NCBI GenBank assembly: GCA_024404125.1
Contig: JAKSQL010000014.1
Span: forward strand, 1 to 14,023
Length of the DNA stretch: 14,023 bases
Source: Clostridia bacterium
GTDB lineage: Bacteria > Bacillota > Clostridia > Oscillospirales > Acutalibacteraceae
Direction: 5' to 3'
Part shown: one piece after another, positions 12,624 through 14,023 of the stretch
How positions within the stretch are numbered: position 1 is the stretch's first letter
How the letters are laid out: each line of letters opens with the position of its first letter
Made by a program: the position numbers and the translations under genes
The notes under the pieces: model-generated
Database searches by the model: none
What the model was told of the DNA's origin: nothing
Seen by the model: the letters and a program-made list of their open reading frames with translations, nothing else

Positions 12624-14023
12624 ATGCATAAAACATATTTTTCAAAAGTGTTTGCAAGAAGAGCAACCGAATGCTTTTTTATGATACTGTTGCTTTTTTT
12701 AAGTTGTGTTTTGAGAATAGGAGTTATAAATACAAAAGGTTACGGTGAGGTTGCGGCAAAACAGTCCGGATACAGAATATCAGTATCGCATATAAGAGGC
12801 ACTATATACGACTGTAACTTAAAGCCGCTTACCAATACCACCTACGAAACCTATGCGGCGATATCGCCTACACCGTCAGGAATTACGGGCATATCTTCAA
12901 AAATCTCAAAAGAGGATTTAAGTCAGGTGATAAGCAGTTTAAAGGCAAACAAGCCCGCGGTCTGCAAGGTTAAAGAAAACTTTACCCATACGGGAATAGC
13001 AACTGCAAGTATATGTTCAAAGTATTCTTCATATCTTGATGCGGCGCATATATTAGGTTATACCGATGCTTCCTGCCACGGTGTATGCGGACTTCAAAAA
13101 GCATACGACAGTTTACTTTACAGCGATAAGAGTGTAGATGCGGTATTCACTACCGACGGCAAGGGCTCGGTGCTCGAAGGTATAGAGCCGTACTTTGAAA
13201 ACGTAGGTGAAAATAACCTTAACTGCCTTGTAACCACACTTGAGAGTGATATACAGTCACTTGTAAGCAGATGTGCGGATAAAATAGAAAAAGGCGCCGT
13301 TATAGTAAGCGAATGCAAAACAGGCAAAATAAGGGCAACGGTAAGCCGTCCCGATTATAATGCCGCTTATATAAACAAATATCTGTATAATGAAAATTCG
13401 CCTATGATAAACAGGGCACTTTTAAGTTTCAGTGTCGGCTCGGTTTTTAAGCCGTGCGTTGCGGCGGCGGCAATAGAAAATAAAAATTACGGCTTTACCC
13501 ATTTTTGCTCGGGCAGTACCGTTATAGGTGACAGAGTTTTTAAATGTCATAAAGAGGGCGGACACGGTGCGGTTGACTTAAGACTTGCACTTGCCTATTC
13601 CTGCAACTCGTTTTTTTATAACTTTATTCAAAACATAGGGGCAAATGCCGTATACAATATGGCATCTTCTTTAAATTTCGGCAGAGAGATTAAAATAGCC
13701 GATAATTTTTATACTTCGGGTGCAATACTTACCGATATATCGGCACTAAACAGCGAAGCATCTCTTGCAAATTTAAGTATAGGGCAGGGAAATCTTTCGG
13801 CAAGTCCCGTTTGTATGCTTAACCTCTATAACGCAATAGCATCAGACGGCGGATATTTTCTGCCTTCGGTAGTGGAAAGAACCGTAAAGGACGGTAAAAG
13901 TGAAAAATACTCTGCAGGTGCTAAAACAAAGGTTATGAGCGAAAGCACCGCAAAACTTTTAAGGGAGTATCTTTCGGCGGGAATATCGGAGGGCACGGGC
14001 AAAAGTGCCGCACCCAAAAAAGT
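12624..14023 (+). CDS. Class B penicillin-binding protein (PBP2/SpoVD-like), 3' end beyond window
   Basis: An open frame of 466 codons continues past the right edge. It has a short cytoplasmic N-tail, one TM segment (about 17-35), then RGTIYD (58-63), the class B PBP dimerisation-domain motif, whose usual DRNG reads DCNL here. The transpeptidase domain follows: S273-V-F-K276 (acylated serine), S326-C-N328 (SxN), and GQGNLSASP (387-395). GTGKSAAPKK at the edge is the stretch just before the expected KTG triad, which is outside. It crosslinks peptidoglycan on the outer face of the membrane. The Cys-rich sequence and compact dimerisation domain differ from housekeeping PBP2. The SigG-like promoter suggests a role in germ-cell wall or cortex synthesis (inference). 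Start ATG 12624 directly follows the T-run of the preceding hairpin. Confidence 0.92.
   Translation, partial: MHKTYFSKVFARRATECFFMILLLFLSCVLRIGVINTKGYGEVAAKQSGYRISVSHIRGTIYDCNLKPLTNTTYETYAAISPTPSGITGISSKISKEDLSQVISSLKANKPAVCKVKENFTHTGIATASICSKYSSYLDAAHILGYTDASCHGVCGLQKAYDSLLYSDKSVDAVFTTDGKGSVLEGIEPYFENVGENNLNCLVTTLESDIQSLVSRCADKIEKGAVIVSECKTGKIRATVSRPDYNAAYINKYLYNENSPMINRALLSFSVGSVFKPCVAAAAIENKNYGFTHFCSGSTVIGDRVFKCHKEGGHGAVDLRLALAYSCNSFFYNFIQNIGANAVYNMASSLNFGREIKIADNFYTSGAILTDISALNSEASLANLSIGQGNLSASPVCMLNLYNAIASDGGYFLPSVVERTVKDGKSEKYSAGAKTKVMSESTAKLLREYLSAGISEGTGKSAAPKK

Noticed and set aside
1..14023. Search for a CRISPR array, toxin-antitoxin, phage or retron-like system, including the XRE regulator as a mobile-element marker.
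   Set aside because: No regular direct repeats, no toxin partner next to the XRE gene in view, and no recombinase or reverse transcriptase motif in any frame examined.

Overview
The window looks like chromosomal DNA from an anaerobic, spore-forming member of the Clostridia. The evidence is two clear endospore genes (gpr and spoIIP), a thiamine ECF transporter under a TPP riboswitch, ThyX instead of ThyA, an AT-leaning base composition with AT-rich intergenic regions, consensus -35/-10 promoters, strong Shine-Dalgarno (SD) sites, and use of TTG/GTG starts in the sporulation genes. I cannot name a genus from this sequence. No insertion sequence, prophage, CRISPR array, rRNA or tRNA was recognised. 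No stretch over 200 bases lacks a gene; the longest gaps (407-550, 1124-1314, 7969-8129) hold promoters, operators, a riboswitch and terminators.

Left part, minus strand (1-3972): a small XRE-type repressor with a pair of palindromic operators, then thiT preceded by a consensus promoter, a TPP riboswitch and an attenuator terminator, then a large YfhO-family membrane protein. A divergent promoter region at about 3997-4030 separates yfhO from a plus-strand HD-domain 5'-deoxynucleotidase (4048-4620). That gene ends at a hairpin shared with a convergent small membrane-protein gene.

Sporulation block, minus strand (4650-6770): gpr, spoIIP, and a 71-residue one-pass membrane protein. This is the same order as gpr-spoIIP-yqxA in Bacillus subtilis. 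A SigE-like promoter overlaps the gpr stop codon and would serve spoIIP. Upstream lies a long-form PRPP synthetase gene (6829-7953), whose terminator runs into the gpr start.

Right part, plus strand (8130-14023): an extended -10 promoter drives a compact operon thyX-tmk-DJ-1/PfpI-mltG-U32 peptidase, closed by a terminator. ThyX and Tmk give consecutive steps (dUMP to dTMP to dTDP). MltG next to a U32 protein echoes the B. subtilis yrrL...yrrNO cluster. The last gene, a class B penicillin-binding protein, runs off the right edge before its KTG motif.

The most interesting signal is a composite element seen twice, in front of gpr (6768-6819) and in front of the PBP gene (12573-12626). In each, the hairpin that terminates the preceding housekeeping transcript carries a SigG/SigF-like -10 in its loop, the SD of the next gene in its 3' arm, and a U-tract that serves as the spacer to the start codon. 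If real, read-through RNA would fold the SD away, while a forespore transcript starting inside the hairpin would expose it. Otherwise the window is ordinary housekeeping and sporulation DNA; I saw no defence or biosynthetic system.
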